Source: Undibacterium parvum (lineage in GTDB: Bacteria > Pseudomonadota > Gammaproteobacteria > Burkholderiales > Burkholderiaceae_D). Taken from it: a stretch of 64,000 nt of DNA. Numbering within the stretch: the stretch's first letter is position 1; each line of letters opens with the position of its first letter. The notes beneath the pieces were generated by a model. It made no database searches. It saw only the letters and a program-made list of their open reading frames with translations, and had not been told where the DNA came from. The stretch spans positions 1,736,001 to 1,800,000 of the forward strand of contig NZ_CP034464.1 of the NCBI RefSeq assembly GCF_003955735.1, written 5' to 3'. Position numbers and translations under genes: made by a program. Of this stretch, positions 26,895-36,119 are shown in pieces.

Positions 26895-27851
26895 ATGAAC
26901 TTAAAACGACTAAAACACGTCTTGGCACTGGCCGATGAGCGCAATTTCGCGCGGGCCGCGGCACAGGTGCATCTGTCGCAACCCGCTTTTAGCCGCAGCA
27001 TACAAGCGCTGGAAGAAGAGTTGGGGATGCGCCTGTTTGAGCGCGGCAACAGCGAAGTCAGCGCCACTGCAGCCGGTGTGTTTCTCATACAAAGAGCGCG
27101 CAAACTGTTGTTTGACAGCCGTTGCCTGGAGCGCGATATCGATCTGTATCGCAAGAATCTGATTGGCAACCTCGCCTTCGGTGTCGGGCCTTTTCCTGCC
27201 GTGAGCATGCTACCCGAGCTCATGCCCGCGCTGAGGCAAGCTTATCCTGGCATCAAACTGCGGGTGGAAGTGAATAACTGGAATTACCTGCTAGAACATT
27301 TGCGCAATGAAGAACTCGATTTTTTTGTTGCAGATACGCGCGACCTGCCGCCTAGCGCGGATTTACAAATCAGCTTATTGGCACGCCAATTCGGCGGTTT
27401 TTTCGTGCGCGCTGGACACCCCTTACTCAAGCAAAGCGCGCTTAGCCTCAGTGACATCCTGCCGTTTGGCATCGCCAGCGTGCGCTTGCCGCAAGCGATA
27501 CGACTAGCCATCGCGCAACTACTCAAACTTCCGGCTGATGCCGAACTGCCGATCGCGCTGGAGTGCGACGATGTCATGACACTGAAACGCACCGCCATCG
27601 GTTCCGATACGGTAATGGCGCTGATCCATGCCGCCGTCATCGATGAACTGGCCAACGGCTCGCTGATCCCCTTGCCGTTGTCAGGCATACCGCTGTTGCA
27701 TTCAGAGATGGGCGTGGTCTCGCTGCAAGGTCGCAGCCATTCCCCGGTCGCCTTATTTTTAATCGAAAAACTGCAGGCTCTGGCCAGCCAATTGGCAGAA
27801 TTACATCCCGAACAGTTAACGCGTATCACCAGCCTCCTACCTCTAAAATAG
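26895..27851 (+). CDS. LysR-family regulator, probably of the alkyl sulfatase
   Basis: The 318-residue protein has an N-terminal LysR helix-turn-helix (LALADERNFARAAAQVHLSQPAFSRSIQALEEELGMRLFER) and a substrate-binding-like effector domain. It is divergent from the alkyl sulfatase gene, so an SdsB-like activator role is likely. A dispersed palindrome begins one base after its stop codon and may form the transcript end. Confidence 0.9.
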   Translation: MNLKRLKHVLALADERNFARAAAQVHLSQPAFSRSIQALEEELGMRLFERGNSEVSATAAGVFLIQRARKLLFDSRCLERDIDLYRKNLIGNLAFGVGPFPAVSMLPELMPALRQAYPGIKLRVEVNNWNYLLEHLRNEELDFFVADTRDLPPSADLQISLLARQFGGFFVRAGHPLLKQSALSLSDILPFGIASVRLPQAIRLAIAQLLKLPADAELPIALECDDVMTLKRTAIGSDTVMALIHAAVIDELANGSLIPLPLSGIPLLHSEMGVVSLQGRSHSPVALFLIEKLQALASQLAELHPEQLTRITSLLPLK

Positions 27852-27934
27852 ATATACTCCCCTTATTTTTTATAGAAATAGCCCATTTGCACAGAAGATA
27901 TATGTGCGAATAAAATATACTGGGTGGTGTATAT
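27852..27934. repeat. Dispersed 'ATACTCCCC' palindrome, copy 2
   Basis: The left arm TATACTCCCCTTATTTTTTA starts at 27853; the right end AAAATATACTGGGTGGTGTA is its degenerate complement. The centre TTGCACAGAAGATATATGTG makes a small inner hairpin. It directly abuts the LysR stop codon. Same family as 16800, 56799 and 60309. Confidence 0.7.
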
Positions 27935-28073
27935 AAATTATATTGACACTACTGAGTTTGGCGATACGCGTTCTTGTAAAATTGAGATGCAATTACTTTA
28001 TTAAAAGACTACAATTATTTTTGAAATTTATACCTAAAAATTTATTGTTGTCGGTCTTAATCAAGGCTATACC

Positions 28074-28949
28074 ATGCTAACAGCAGCTCTTGTTCGCCGT
28101 CGTCGGCTCTGTGTATCGTTATTCAGTTTGGCGTTGCCGCTACCGATGTGCGCCGCTGCCGCCAAGAGTGTGACCAATCCGCCCGCCTTGCCGCTGGCAC
28201 AAAATTACTCAGCACAGTTTGACCCCAGCCTGTATTTGCTCAGTGAAAAACTCGACGGGGTGCGCGCCTACTGGGATGGCAGCCATTTGCGTTTTCGCAG
28301 CGGTCGACTAATCTCTGCGCCGTCCTGGTTCACCGCTGCCTTACCGGCACAGGCTTTAGATGGCGAATTGTGGATGGGCCGCCAGACTTTTGAGCGACTC
28401 TCGGCCGCCGTGCGCAGGCAGCAGCCTCGCGATGAGGAGTGGCGTGCAATTAGCTATCAACTGTATGAATTACCTGAAGGCGCGGGTGACTTCCGCCAGC
28501 GTATCGCCAGCTTGCAGACACTGGTGACGCAGGCCGCGCAGCCCTGGCTACAGCTGGTTGCGCAAGAAGCAGTGCAAGACCATGCAGCGCTCACGGCGCG
28601 CTTAGCGCAAATCGTGCAAGCTGGTGGCGAGGGGTTGATGTTGCATCGTGCCGATGCGCCATGGCAGAGCGGGCGTAGCGCAGTCTTACTCAAACTCAAA
28701 CCACAATTCGATGCCGAAGCCATCGTGCTGGCGCATGAGGCAGGCAAGGGAAAATATCGGGGCATGCTCGGTGCCTTGCTGGTGCAGACAGAAAATGGCC
28801 AGCGTTTGCGCTTAGGAACCGGCTTCTCGGATGCGCAGCGGCGCGATCCACCCACGATAGGCAGCACTATCAGTTACCGTTATCGTGATCTCACCTCCAA
28901 CGGCCTGCCAAAATTTGCCAGCTATTTGCGTTTGCAGCAGCCAGAATAA
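28074..28949 (+). CDS. ligE: Small ATP-dependent DNA ligase, LigE type (exported)
   Basis: The 291-residue protein has an N-terminal signal-like segment (about 1-29, ending near CAAAA). Then comes the adenylation domain with the nucleotidyl-transfer motif EKLDGVRAYW (Lys59), the QALDGELWMGR motif III, GEGLMLHR motif IV and KLKPQFDAEAIVL motif V, plus a short OB-fold. Size and signal fit LigE, the minimal ligase of many beta- and gammaproteobacteria thought to act in the periplasm, possibly in DNA uptake. The gene lies 26 bp upstream of an AlkD-like glycosylase gene. Confidence 0.9.
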   Translation: MLTAALVRRRRLCVSLFSLALPLPMCAAAAKSVTNPPALPLAQNYSAQFDPSLYLLSEKLDGVRAYWDGSHLRFRSGRLISAPSWFTAALPAQALDGELWMGRQTFERLSAAVRRQQPRDEEWRAISYQLYELPEGAGDFRQRIASLQTLVTQAAQPWLQLVAQEAVQDHAALTARLAQIVQAGGEGLMLHRADAPWQSGRSAVLLKLKPQFDAEAIVLAHEAGKGKYRGMLGALLVQTENGQRLRLGTGFSDAQRRDPPTIGSTISYRYRDLTSNGLPKFASYLRLQQPE

Positions 28950-28974
28950 GTCCCCCCCAAAAAAATTGCATCCC

Positions 28975-29718
28975 ATGCCTTTAGATTCTGCATTCACTTG
29001 TTTTCAACAGCAGCTATCAAAGCTGGCGCAGCCGCAAAAAGCGCCTGCGATGGCGGCGTATATGCAGCATCACTTTGCGTTTTTAGGTGTCGCCGCACCA
29101 GCGCGCCGGCAGGCTTGCAAACCACTCATCAAAGCGTTTAAAGGCTGTACGGCAGCGCGACTATTGTCGCTGGCAGAGCAACTCTGGACGCTGCCAGAAC
29201 GCGAATATCAGTATCTGGCCATCGACCTATTGGCGCAGCATTACCGGCAACTTAGCGTACAAGATATCCCGCAGTTATTGCAGCTGGTACAGAATAAATC
29301 CTGGTGGGATAGCGTAGACGCTTTGGCGGGAGTAATCGGCGATGTCTTATTTGCGCAGCGCAGTATGCAAATGAGTGCACAAGCCGACTGCCAAAGCTGC
29401 ATGGACGCGGCCCTGCAGCACCCAAATTTTTGGCTCAGGCGAGTGACTATACTGCATCAGCTAGGCTGGCGCGAGGCCACTGATGTGACTCGCCTTTTTA
29501 CCTATGCCAAGATGCTGGCACCCGAGAAAGAATTTTTTATTCGCAAGGCAATCGGCTGGGCTTTGCGCGACTATGCCAGGCACGACTCTGAGGCGGTGCG
29601 CGGATTTTTAGTCGCCGAGCGCACCCATTTATCTGGCCTGAGTTATCGCGAAGCCAGCAAACATCTGCCTGAACTGGGCATCAGCACGCGCCCCAGACTG
29701 AATGTCTGCTCAGCATAG
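28975..29718 (+). CDS. DNA alkylation repair protein, AlkD-like
   Basis: From the ATG at 28975 the protein has 247 residues made of HEAT-like helical repeats. The family motifs YQYLAIDLL, NKSWWDSVDALAGVIG and FFIRKAIGWALRDYARH are present; the WD pair and the Arg in ALRDYAR are conserved in AlkD, a glycosylase removing bulky or cationic alkylated bases without base flipping. It follows ligE by 26 bp, with a C7A7 tract in the gap. A longer frame from 28885 would overlap ligE and lacks a ribosome site. Confidence 0.9.
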   Translation: MPLDSAFTCFQQQLSKLAQPQKAPAMAAYMQHHFAFLGVAAPARRQACKPLIKAFKGCTAARLLSLAEQLWTLPEREYQYLAIDLLAQHYRQLSVQDIPQLLQLVQNKSWWDSVDALAGVIGDVLFAQRSMQMSAQADCQSCMDAALQHPNFWLRRVTILHQLGWREATDVTRLFTYAKMLAPEKEFFIRKAIGWALRDYARHDSEAVRGFLVAERTHLSGLSYREASKHLPELGISTRPRLNVCSA

Positions 29719-29724
29719 TCGCGA

Positions 29725-30330
29725 CTATTTCAGCCCGGCGAAACACACTCGCAGCATGTGGCGCACGATGTCATCCGGCTTCATTTTGCTAAATCTTTGC
29801 AGATACTCTACCGCCGGATCACAAGTTCGCGCGTAATAACTATACAAGATCACATCGCTAGGCAGATCAGGATTGAGGTCGCCCGCCTTTTGCGCCTGCT
29901 GCACCAGCTTTTCTAACTGGGAGTTGAGCTTGATGACTTTGCCGACATACTTCAAATTGCGCATCAGCATCTCGCGCACATGCGCACTGGTAGAGGGTAA
30001 AAATGGCAAGCCGCCCTCCAGTCGCACCCGCAACGCCCATTCCAGTAAAGCCGCCAGTTTTGCCTGCGCGCTCAGACTGGCTGGCAATTGCTCCAGTTGC
30101 TGCGTCGCTGCATCGAGCAAGCGCAACATCGTGCTACCAACCAAATCTTCCTTCGATTTGAAGTGTTTATACAGACTAGGCTTGGAGATGCCGATCAAAT
30201 TGGCAACGTCGTCCATGGTCATCAAATCAAAACCCTTGGTCGCCAGGATGCCGGTAGTGGCATCCAGAATAGAATCTTCGCGCAACTTAAACGCCTGATC
30301 TTTGAAACTTAATTTGCCAAATATACTCAT
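29725..30330 (-). CDS. TetR-family regulator of the lipid-modification operon
   Basis: The 201-residue protein has an N-terminal TetR helix-turn-helix (about 22-65: ATKGFDLMTMDDVANLIGISKPSLYKHF) and an all-helical C-terminal ligand domain. It is divergent from the eight-gene operon starting at 30469. A palindrome TGCTACTA-AG-TAGTAGCA lies 10 bp from its start codon, as expected for an autorepressor covering both promoters. The ligand is unknown; a fatty acid or membrane stress signal is inference. Confidence 0.92.
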   Translation of the reverse strand: MSIFGKLSFKDQAFKLREDSILDATTGILATKGFDLMTMDDVANLIGISKPSLYKHFKSKEDLVGSTMLRLLDAATQQLEQLPASLSAQAKLAALLEWALRVRLEGGLPFLPSTSAHVREMLMRNLKYVGKVIKLNSQLEKLVQQAQKAGDLNPDLPSDVILYSYYARTCDPAVEYLQRFSKMKPDDIVRHMLRVCFAGLK

Positions 30331-30340
30331 TAGTATTTAT

Positions 30341-30358
30341 TGCTACTAAGTAGTAGCA
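30341..30358. promoter_or_regulatory. Palindromic operator for the TetR regulator
   Basis: The 18-bp element TGCTACTAAGTAGTAGCA has perfect 8-bp half sites around AG. It lies 10 bp before the tetR start and 110 bp before the operon start. A partial half-site AGTAGTAT follows at about 30393. Size, symmetry and position match a TetR operator. Confidence 0.75.
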
Positions 30359-30468
30359 TTTATTTTAGAACAGTATTAATATTAGCAGCAAAGTAGTATC
30401 CACTCAATTAAATCACAACAAATAACTCTTCGCTAGAGCATTTTGACCATGGATAAGCAGAGCAAACA

Positions 30469-31776
30469 ATGACAAATCAAGCACAAGGTCAGCGCATCGC
30501 GGTAATTGGCTCGGGGATTTCTGGGCTAGCTAGCGCTTACTTTCTTAATCAGAAGCATGAGGTGGTCTTGTTTGAAGCCGGCGCTTATCTGGGTGGGCAC
30601 ACCAACACCGTGGATATCCATTTAGAGGGCAAATCGGAAGCGGTCGATACCGGTTTTCTGGTCTTCAATGATCACACTTACCCCAATCTGATCAAACTTT
30701 TGGAAGAGCTTAAGGTTGCCAGTTATCCGTCTGACATGTCTTTCGGGGTCTCACTGGAAGATGGCAAACTGGAATGGGCAGGCACCAATCTTGATACCGT
30801 GTTTGCCCAGCGCAGTAATCTGCTCTCGCCTTCGTTTTATAAAATGTTGCGCGACATCTTAAAATTTAATGCCGCCGCAGAACAAAATTTAGAGCGCTGC
30901 CTGATCAGTGAAATCACTTTGGGTGAACTTTTACTGGCGGATCATTACAGTACTGAATTTCGCAATGCCTATTTATTACCGATGGCGGCCGCTATTTGGT
31001 CTAGTTCGCCTGAGGACATTTTAGATTTCCCGGCCAGCAGCTTCCTGCAATTTTGTATCAACCACGCCTTGTTGCAAGTCAATAATCGCCCAAAATGGCG
31101 CACGGTGTCTGGTGGTGCCCGCGAATACGTAAGAAAAATTGCCGCCGTTTTGCCCGATGTCAGACTATATACGCCGGTGTTGTCGGTACGGAGAAATGCG
31201 GCAGGAGTTGAGCTGATCACTAGCCATGCCAGCGAGCAGTTTGATGCCGTGGTTTTCGCCACGCATGCGCCCGACACTTTGCGCCTGCTAAAAGACGCCA
31301 GCAGCACCGAGCAAGAACTGCTCTCGGCGATACACTACCAGGCAAATACCGCTGTTTTGCACACCGACCTCAACTTACTGCCCAAGAGAAAAAAGGTCTG
31401 GTCGGCCTGGAACTACCTGGGTGCAGCAGATTCCGGAAATAGTGCTCAGCAGTTGTTAGCGCAAAGCCGACCTGTATGCGTCAGCTACCTATTGAATCAA
31501 CTGCAAAATCTCAGCATCAAGCAGCCGGTGGTGGTGACACTCAATCCTTTTTGTGCGCCAGCAAATAACAGCATTTTGGCCAAATTTGAGTACCAACATC
31601 CGATATTTAACAGCGCCGCAATCCGCGCTCAGCGCCGCTTGCCTGAGATACAAGGAAAAAACAAGATCTGGTTTGCCGGTGCCTGGACTGGCTATGGTTT
31701 TCATGAAGACGGCTTGAAATCGGCAATAAGGGTGGCGCGCGATTTTGCAGTGGCACCGGAATGGGCGAGTCTTTAA
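30469..31776 (+). CDS. FAD-dependent oxidoreductase (amine oxidase/desaturase-like)
   Basis: The 435-residue protein begins with a dinucleotide-binding motif (VIGSGISGLASAYFL, then EAGAYLGGHTNTV) and ends with IWFAGAWTGYGFHEDGLKSA, typical of NAD(P)/FAD-binding amine-oxidase-like proteins. In many proteobacteria this gene sits before a DUF1365 gene and a cyclopropane-fatty-acid synthase-like gene, as here. A role in oxidising or desaturating membrane acyl chains is inferred from that conserved grouping. It is first in the operon; its stop overlaps nothing but the next ATG follows after one base. Confidence 0.9.
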   Translation: MTNQAQGQRIAVIGSGISGLASAYFLNQKHEVVLFEAGAYLGGHTNTVDIHLEGKSEAVDTGFLVFNDHTYPNLIKLLEELKVASYPSDMSFGVSLEDGKLEWAGTNLDTVFAQRSNLLSPSFYKMLRDILKFNAAAEQNLERCLISEITLGELLLADHYSTEFRNAYLLPMAAAIWSSSPEDILDFPASSFLQFCINHALLQVNNRPKWRTVSGGAREYVRKIAAVLPDVRLYTPVLSVRRNAAGVELITSHASEQFDAVVFATHAPDTLRLLKDASSTEQELLSAIHYQANTAVLHTDLNLLPKRKKVWSAWNYLGAADSGNSAQQLLAQSRPVCVSYLLNQLQNLSIKQPVVVTLNPFCAPANNSILAKFEYQHPIFNSAAIRAQRRLPEIQGKNKIWFAGAWTGYGFHEDGLKSAIRVARDFAVAPEWASL

Positions 31777-31777
31777 T

Positions 31778-32569
31778 ATGCACTCCCAATCTAGCCTCCT
31801 CGTCGCACAGGTGATGCACCAACGCTTGCGTCCGGTGCTGCACCGATTCATCTACCCGGTATTTTTTGTGCGCATCAATCTGGCGCACACTCACCTCCTT
31901 AACAACTTCATTTTCGGTGTCAATCGCTGGCGTCCGCTCTCACTTTTTTTTAAAGATTATGGACCACGCGACGGCTCCAATCTTTTGTTATGGATACAGG
32001 ACTTGCTCAAAAATCAGGGCCTAGCGCTCGACGGCCATGTGTTTCTGCAGACTTTTCCGCGCATCTTTGGCTACGCGTTTAATCCCATCAATCTCTGGTA
32101 TTGCCACAATCGTCAAGGGGAATTGGTCGCGGTACTAGCGGAAGTCAACAACACTTTCGGCGAGCACCATCTATACCTTTTGCGCAATGAAGACGGTAGT
32201 GCCATCCGCAAAGAGAGCACGCTGCTGAGTACAAAAATGATGCATGTTTCGCCTTTTTGTGAGGTCAAAGGCAGCTATCGCTTTAGCTTCGCGGACAGCG
32301 CGCAGAGCAGCCAGGTCAATATTGATTATGACGATACCGAAGGGGTACTGATCAATACCGCAATTAACGCGCGCAAGCAGGCGCTAAGCCGCGGCAATTT
32401 GCTATTGGCCCTGCTGCGCCAGCCCTTACTCGGCTTGGGAGTGGTCTGGCGTATCCACTGGCAAGCCTTATTGCTATGGCGAAAACAGGTGCCGTTTTTC
32501 CATCAAGCAGCAGCACCGGCATCAAAACTGACCGTCAGTCATACAGAATCAAAGGAGAGAACAAAGTGA
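31778..32569 (+). CDS. DUF1365 family protein
   Basis: The 263-residue protein starts with an ATG one base after the preceding stop. Conserved DUF1365 features are VMHQRLRPVLHRFIYPVFF near the start, TFPRIFGYAFNPINLWYCH and EVNNTFGEHHLYLL in the middle. Family members are nearly always encoded between the flavoprotein and Cfa-like genes, but their biochemical role is not known to me. Its TGA overlaps the GTG start of the next gene. Confidence 0.9.
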   Translation: MHSQSSLLVAQVMHQRLRPVLHRFIYPVFFVRINLAHTHLLNNFIFGVNRWRPLSLFFKDYGPRDGSNLLLWIQDLLKNQGLALDGHVFLQTFPRIFGYAFNPINLWYCHNRQGELVAVLAEVNNTFGEHHLYLLRNEDGSAIRKESTLLSTKMMHVSPFCEVKGSYRFSFADSAQSSQVNIDYDDTEGVLINTAINARKQALSRGNLLLALLRQPLLGLGVVWRIHWQALLLWRKQVPFFHQAAAPASKLTVSHTESKERTK

Positions 32570-33804
32570 ACAGCGCAAGCAAACCCCCGCAAACAGCCGC
32601 CCTGAATGCGACCAAATCTGAACAAAAAATACCTGCGTCGGCACGTCTTTTTCTCAAAATGCTGAATAATTTAAAGCAAGGTCATCTGCGCATTATTACG
32701 CCCGACGAGCAACACCTATTATTCGGCGACTTTCATCAGGCGCCCAGTGCCGTGTTGCGGATTCATGATTGGCGAGCTTGCCAGCGCATACTGCGCGCCG
32801 GCGATATAGGCTTTGCGGAAAGTTATGAAGCTGGTTGGCTAGAGAGCCCCGATTTGGTGGCCTTACTGCGTTTGGCAATTCGCAATGAAAACAGCTTAGA
32901 ACCGGCGCTGTTCGGCGGCAAACTGAGCACACTTTGGTACCGCATTAAACACTGGCTACGTCCGAATACCCGCAGTGGCAGTAGCCGCAACATCCACGCC
33001 CATTATGACCTGGGCAATGATTTTTACCGTCTCTGGTTAGATCCTAGCTGGACTTATTCTAGCGCGATTTTCGACGGCGATTATCAAATCAGCTTGCAAC
33101 AAGCCCAGCATCAGAAATATCAGCGCATTATCGACGTGCTGCAACTCAAGGCGGGTGACCAGGTTTTAGAAATAGGTTGCGGCTGGGGTGGATTTGCCGA
33201 GCACGCCGGCAAGTTGGGCATCGCTGTGCATGGGGTAACGATTTCACCTTCGCAACTGGCGATCGCGCAACAGCGCATCGAACAGGCAAAACTGCAAGAC
33301 TTAGTGCGTTTGGAATTATGTGATTACCGCGACCTGCATGGTAGTTACGATGCCATCGTCTCCATAGAAATGTTTGAAGCCGTCGGTGAAAAATATTGGG
33401 CCGGCTACTTCGCGACCGTTCAGCAACGCTTGAAGATAGGCGGCCAAGCTTTAATACAAAGCATCACGATACAAGAATCACGTTTTGAGCGTTACCGCAG
33501 CGGTACCGATTTCATTCAGCAATACATTTTTCCCGGTGGCATGCTGCCTAGCCCTGAACGTTTCTGCCAGCAGGCACAAAAGCAGGGATTGCAAGTGAAA
33601 CATGAATATGCATTTGGTCGCGATTACGCCGAGACCTTACGGCGCTGGAACCAAGCTTTTAACCAACAACTCACTAGCATAGAAGCACAAGGCTTCGGAG
33701 CGGCGTTTCAACGGATCTGGCACATGTATTTTGCCTATTGCGAAGCCGGTTTCAACGAAGGCAGCACTGATGTCTACCAATTTTTATTGGAAAAAAATGC
33801 GTAA
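32566..33804 (+). CDS. cfa: Cyclopropane-fatty-acyl-phospholipid synthase-like methyltransferase
   Basis: With the GTG start at 32566 (AGGAG upstream, GTGA overlap) the protein has 412 residues. It contains the Cfa signature HYDLGNDFYRLWLD (146-159), SAM motif I VLEIGCGWGGFAEHA (200-214), and the GGMLPSPERF and FNEGSTDVYQ segments that follow. The family methylates double bonds of membrane phospholipid acyl chains from S-adenosylmethionine. In some bacteria the paralogue next to DUF1365 acts in other acyl modifications, including furan fatty acids, so true cyclopropanation is not certain. Confidence 0.9.
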   Translation: MNSASKPPQTAALNATKSEQKIPASARLFLKMLNNLKQGHLRIITPDEQHLLFGDFHQAPSAVLRIHDWRACQRILRAGDIGFAESYEAGWLESPDLVALLRLAIRNENSLEPALFGGKLSTLWYRIKHWLRPNTRSGSSRNIHAHYDLGNDFYRLWLDPSWTYSSAIFDGDYQISLQQAQHQKYQRIIDVLQLKAGDQVLEIGCGWGGFAEHAGKLGIAVHGVTISPSQLAIAQQRIEQAKLQDLVRLELCDYRDLHGSYDAIVSIEMFEAVGEKYWAGYFATVQQRLKIGGQALIQSITIQESRFERYRSGTDFIQQYIFPGGMLPSPERFCQQAQKQGLQVKHEYAFGRDYAETLRRWNQAFNQQLTSIEAQGFGAAFQRIWHMYFAYCEAGFNEGSTDVYQFLLEKNA

Positions 33805-34339
33805 GTTCAACATAAGAGCTCGTCTACTGGCGCTCAGCATCTTGCTGATCAGTACCATCAGCAGTCAGGCTTTTGCAGTCGAGTGGCGTCAGGATCTGCC
33901 GCAAGCCAAGCTTTTAGGTAGCGGTGATTTACGCTGGTTCGGCCTGCACATCTACAATGCAAAACTGTGGTCAGCGGCGAGCAATTTTGATGCGAAATCC
34001 CCTTTTGCATTGGAGCTAACTTACCAGCGCGCGATCAGCCGTGAGCGCTTCGTCGATACCAGCATTGATGAAATCAAGCGTCTGCAAGGGAGCAGTGTCA
34101 GCCCTGAACTACTGCAACGCTGGCGCAAGCATATGGAAACGGCCTTCACCGACGTCAAACACGGCGAGCAATTGATCGGCGTCAACCTGCCCAAGATCGG
34201 TTGCAAATTTTATAGTCGTGACAAATTACTGGCAGAGATTAATGATCCTCAATTTGCCGATGCGTTTTTCGCCATCTGGTTTGATCCGCGTAGCAAAGAC
34301 AGCAATTTGCGCCAGCAGTTAATTGGTGCCCAGCCATGA
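33797..34339 (+). CDS. Chalcone isomerase-like exported protein
   Basis: The 180-residue protein has a signal peptide (RARLLALSILLISTISSQAFA) and the short bacterial chalcone-isomerase-like domain: LPQAKLLGSGDLRWFGLHIYNAKLWS and LELTYQRAISRERFVDTSIDEI. Bacterial members are not flavonoid enzymes and may bind fatty acids. The start at 33797 overlaps the cfa stop by 8 bp, and its own end overlaps the MFS gene by 4 bp. Confidence 0.85.
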   Translation: MRKFNIRARLLALSILLISTISSQAFAVEWRQDLPQAKLLGSGDLRWFGLHIYNAKLWSAASNFDAKSPFALELTYQRAISRERFVDTSIDEIKRLQGSSVSPELLQRWRKHMETAFTDVKHGEQLIGVNLPKIGCKFYSRDKLLAEINDPQFADAFFAIWFDPRSKDSNLRQQLIGAQP

Positions 34340-35583
34340 AATCGCCGACACTGATGGCGCTGGCCTACGGTCTATTAGGAATGCCATTGGCGATGTCGGC
34401 CTTACCGGTATATGTGCAAATTCCGGCCTACTACACCACACAATTGGGCTTGCCACTGGCAAGTACCGGTCTGGTCTTGTTTTTTGCCCGCTTGTTAGAC
34501 ACAGTGCAAGACCCATTGCTGGGACGCCTGATCGACCGCCATCAGCACCACATCGGGCGTTGGCTCATCGCCGCAGCAGCCGTATTGGCAGCCGCGTTTT
34601 TTGGTCTGTGGTTACCTCCGGCCTTTGCCGTCGGCAGTGGCTTACTGATGTGGCTGGGTCTGATGCTAGTGCTGGCCTACAGCGCCCACAGTTTGCTCAA
34701 TATCGCCTATCTTTCCTGGGGTGCCAGACTCAGTCAGAGCGGCCATTCTGACAAGGCTCAAACCAGCTTACTAGGCGCCGCGGCCTGGCGCGAAGGCCTA
34801 AGTCTGGCCGGTCTGATACTCGCCAGCCTGATACCGAGTTTCATCCTGCAACAAAAAAACAGCCAAGTGAACCTGGCTCTGAACAACTACGCAATTGGCT
34901 TTGCAATTTTGTTGGCGCTCTCACTTGCCAGTCTATTGCTGTATGCCCCCAGATGGAAAGCGCAAGCAAGCAGCACGAATCCCAACTTGCGCGTGGTATT
35001 GGCTAACCCCTTGTTCCGGCGTCTGTTGCCCATCTATTTCATCAATTCACTGTCAGTTTCTATACCCGCCACACTGGCGCTGTTTTTCATCAATGACAGA
35101 ATTCAAGCCCCCCAATTGAGCGGCTATTTTCTGGCGCTGTATTTCATCACCGGAGCAATCGGCCTACCTTTGTGGATCAAGCTTGCCAAGCGCTACGGCT
35201 GCGTCGCGGCATGGAAGCTCGGCATGCTGCTGGCGATACTCAGCTTCGTCGGTTGCAGTTTTCTCTCCAGTGGCGACGTTGGCGCTTATTTCCTGATTTG
35301 TGCGGCGGCTGGGCTGGCATTAGGCGCGGATCTGGCATTGCCGCCAGTATTATTGGCAGAAATCATTCCAGCCGAACAGCCCGCCGCCAGTTATTACGGC
35401 TTCTGGACACTGCTGGGAAAACTAGCGCTGGCCGTCTCAGGCTTAGGCCTGCCGCTCTTGGCTCTACTTCAATATCAACCCGGCCAGGCTAGCCATAGTG
35501 CCAGTCTGGTTTTGCTGTACGCCGCTGTACCTTGCGTCTTAAAACTGATCGCGCTCCGCTTACTCCACCGGTATCCATCATGA
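34336..35583 (+). CDS. MFS transporter, GPH/MelB-like
   Basis: The 415-residue inner-membrane protein has about twelve hydrophobic segments and a cytoplasmic loop ARLLDTVQDPLLGRLIDRH typical of the glycoside-pentoside-hexuronide group. In this operon type such a transporter probably moves a lipid or a lipid precursor rather than a sugar; this is inference from context. ATGA overlaps join it to both neighbours. Confidence 0.85.
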   Translation: MKSPTLMALAYGLLGMPLAMSALPVYVQIPAYYTTQLGLPLASTGLVLFFARLLDTVQDPLLGRLIDRHQHHIGRWLIAAAAVLAAAFFGLWLPPAFAVGSGLLMWLGLMLVLAYSAHSLLNIAYLSWGARLSQSGHSDKAQTSLLGAAAWREGLSLAGLILASLIPSFILQQKNSQVNLALNNYAIGFAILLALSLASLLLYAPRWKAQASSTNPNLRVVLANPLFRRLLPIYFINSLSVSIPATLALFFINDRIQAPQLSGYFLALYFITGAIGLPLWIKLAKRYGCVAAWKLGMLLAILSFVGCSFLSSGDVGAYFLICAAAGLALGADLALPPVLLAEIIPAEQPAASYYGFWTLLGKLALAVSGLGLPLLALLQYQPGQASHSASLVLLYAAVPCVLKLIALRLLHRYPS

Positions 35584-36119
35584 AAACATTTTTCCGCACT
35601 TGCTACGCCCTCTTTATCAGCGCTCTGCTCAGCTCATGCGCCATGAATGACGTGAATCACTACAAAGACCAGAAACCAAGTTTCGATTTAGAGAAATATT
35701 TTATTGGCACCAGCGATGCCTGGGGCATGTTTCAACAACGAGACGGCAGCGTGGTAAAACGTTTTAAAGTCACGATAGAGGGCAAAAAAATTAATGAGCA
35801 ATTGGTACTCGATGAGAAATTTGAGTATGACGATGGCAGCACCCAACAAAGAATCTGGCGTCTGAGCAAACAGGCCGACGGAACCTGGCATGGCACTGCG
35901 GACGATGTCAAAGGTATCGCGCTCGGCCAGATTGCAGGCAATGCGCTACATTGGCAATACACATTATTGCTTCCGGTATCGGGTAGCATCTATGAAATGC
36001 AGATGGACGATTGGATGTATTTGATGGATCAAGATACCTTAATCAATCGCACCAGCATGCGCAAATTTGGCGTCGAACTCGGACAAGTCACGCTATTTTT
36101 CCGCAGGAGACCAGCATGA
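35580..36119 (+). CDS. DUF3833 lipoprotein
   Basis: The 179-residue protein has a lipoprotein signal (ALFISALLSSC, Cys about residue 20). The DUF3833 core follows, with YFIGTSDAWGMFQQRDGSVVKRF, the DGSTQQRIWRL segment and WMYLMDQDTLINRTSMRKFGVELGQVTLFFRR. Family members occur in the same DUF1365/Cfa operon in many proteobacteria. It is likely anchored in the envelope. The molecular role is unknown. Confidence 0.88.
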   Translation: MKTFFRTCYALFISALLSSCAMNDVNHYKDQKPSFDLEKYFIGTSDAWGMFQQRDGSVVKRFKVTIEGKKINEQLVLDEKFEYDDGSTQQRIWRLSKQADGTWHGTADDVKGIALGQIAGNALHWQYTLLLPVSGSIYEMQMDDWMYLMDQDTLINRTSMRKFGVELGQVTLFFRRRPA

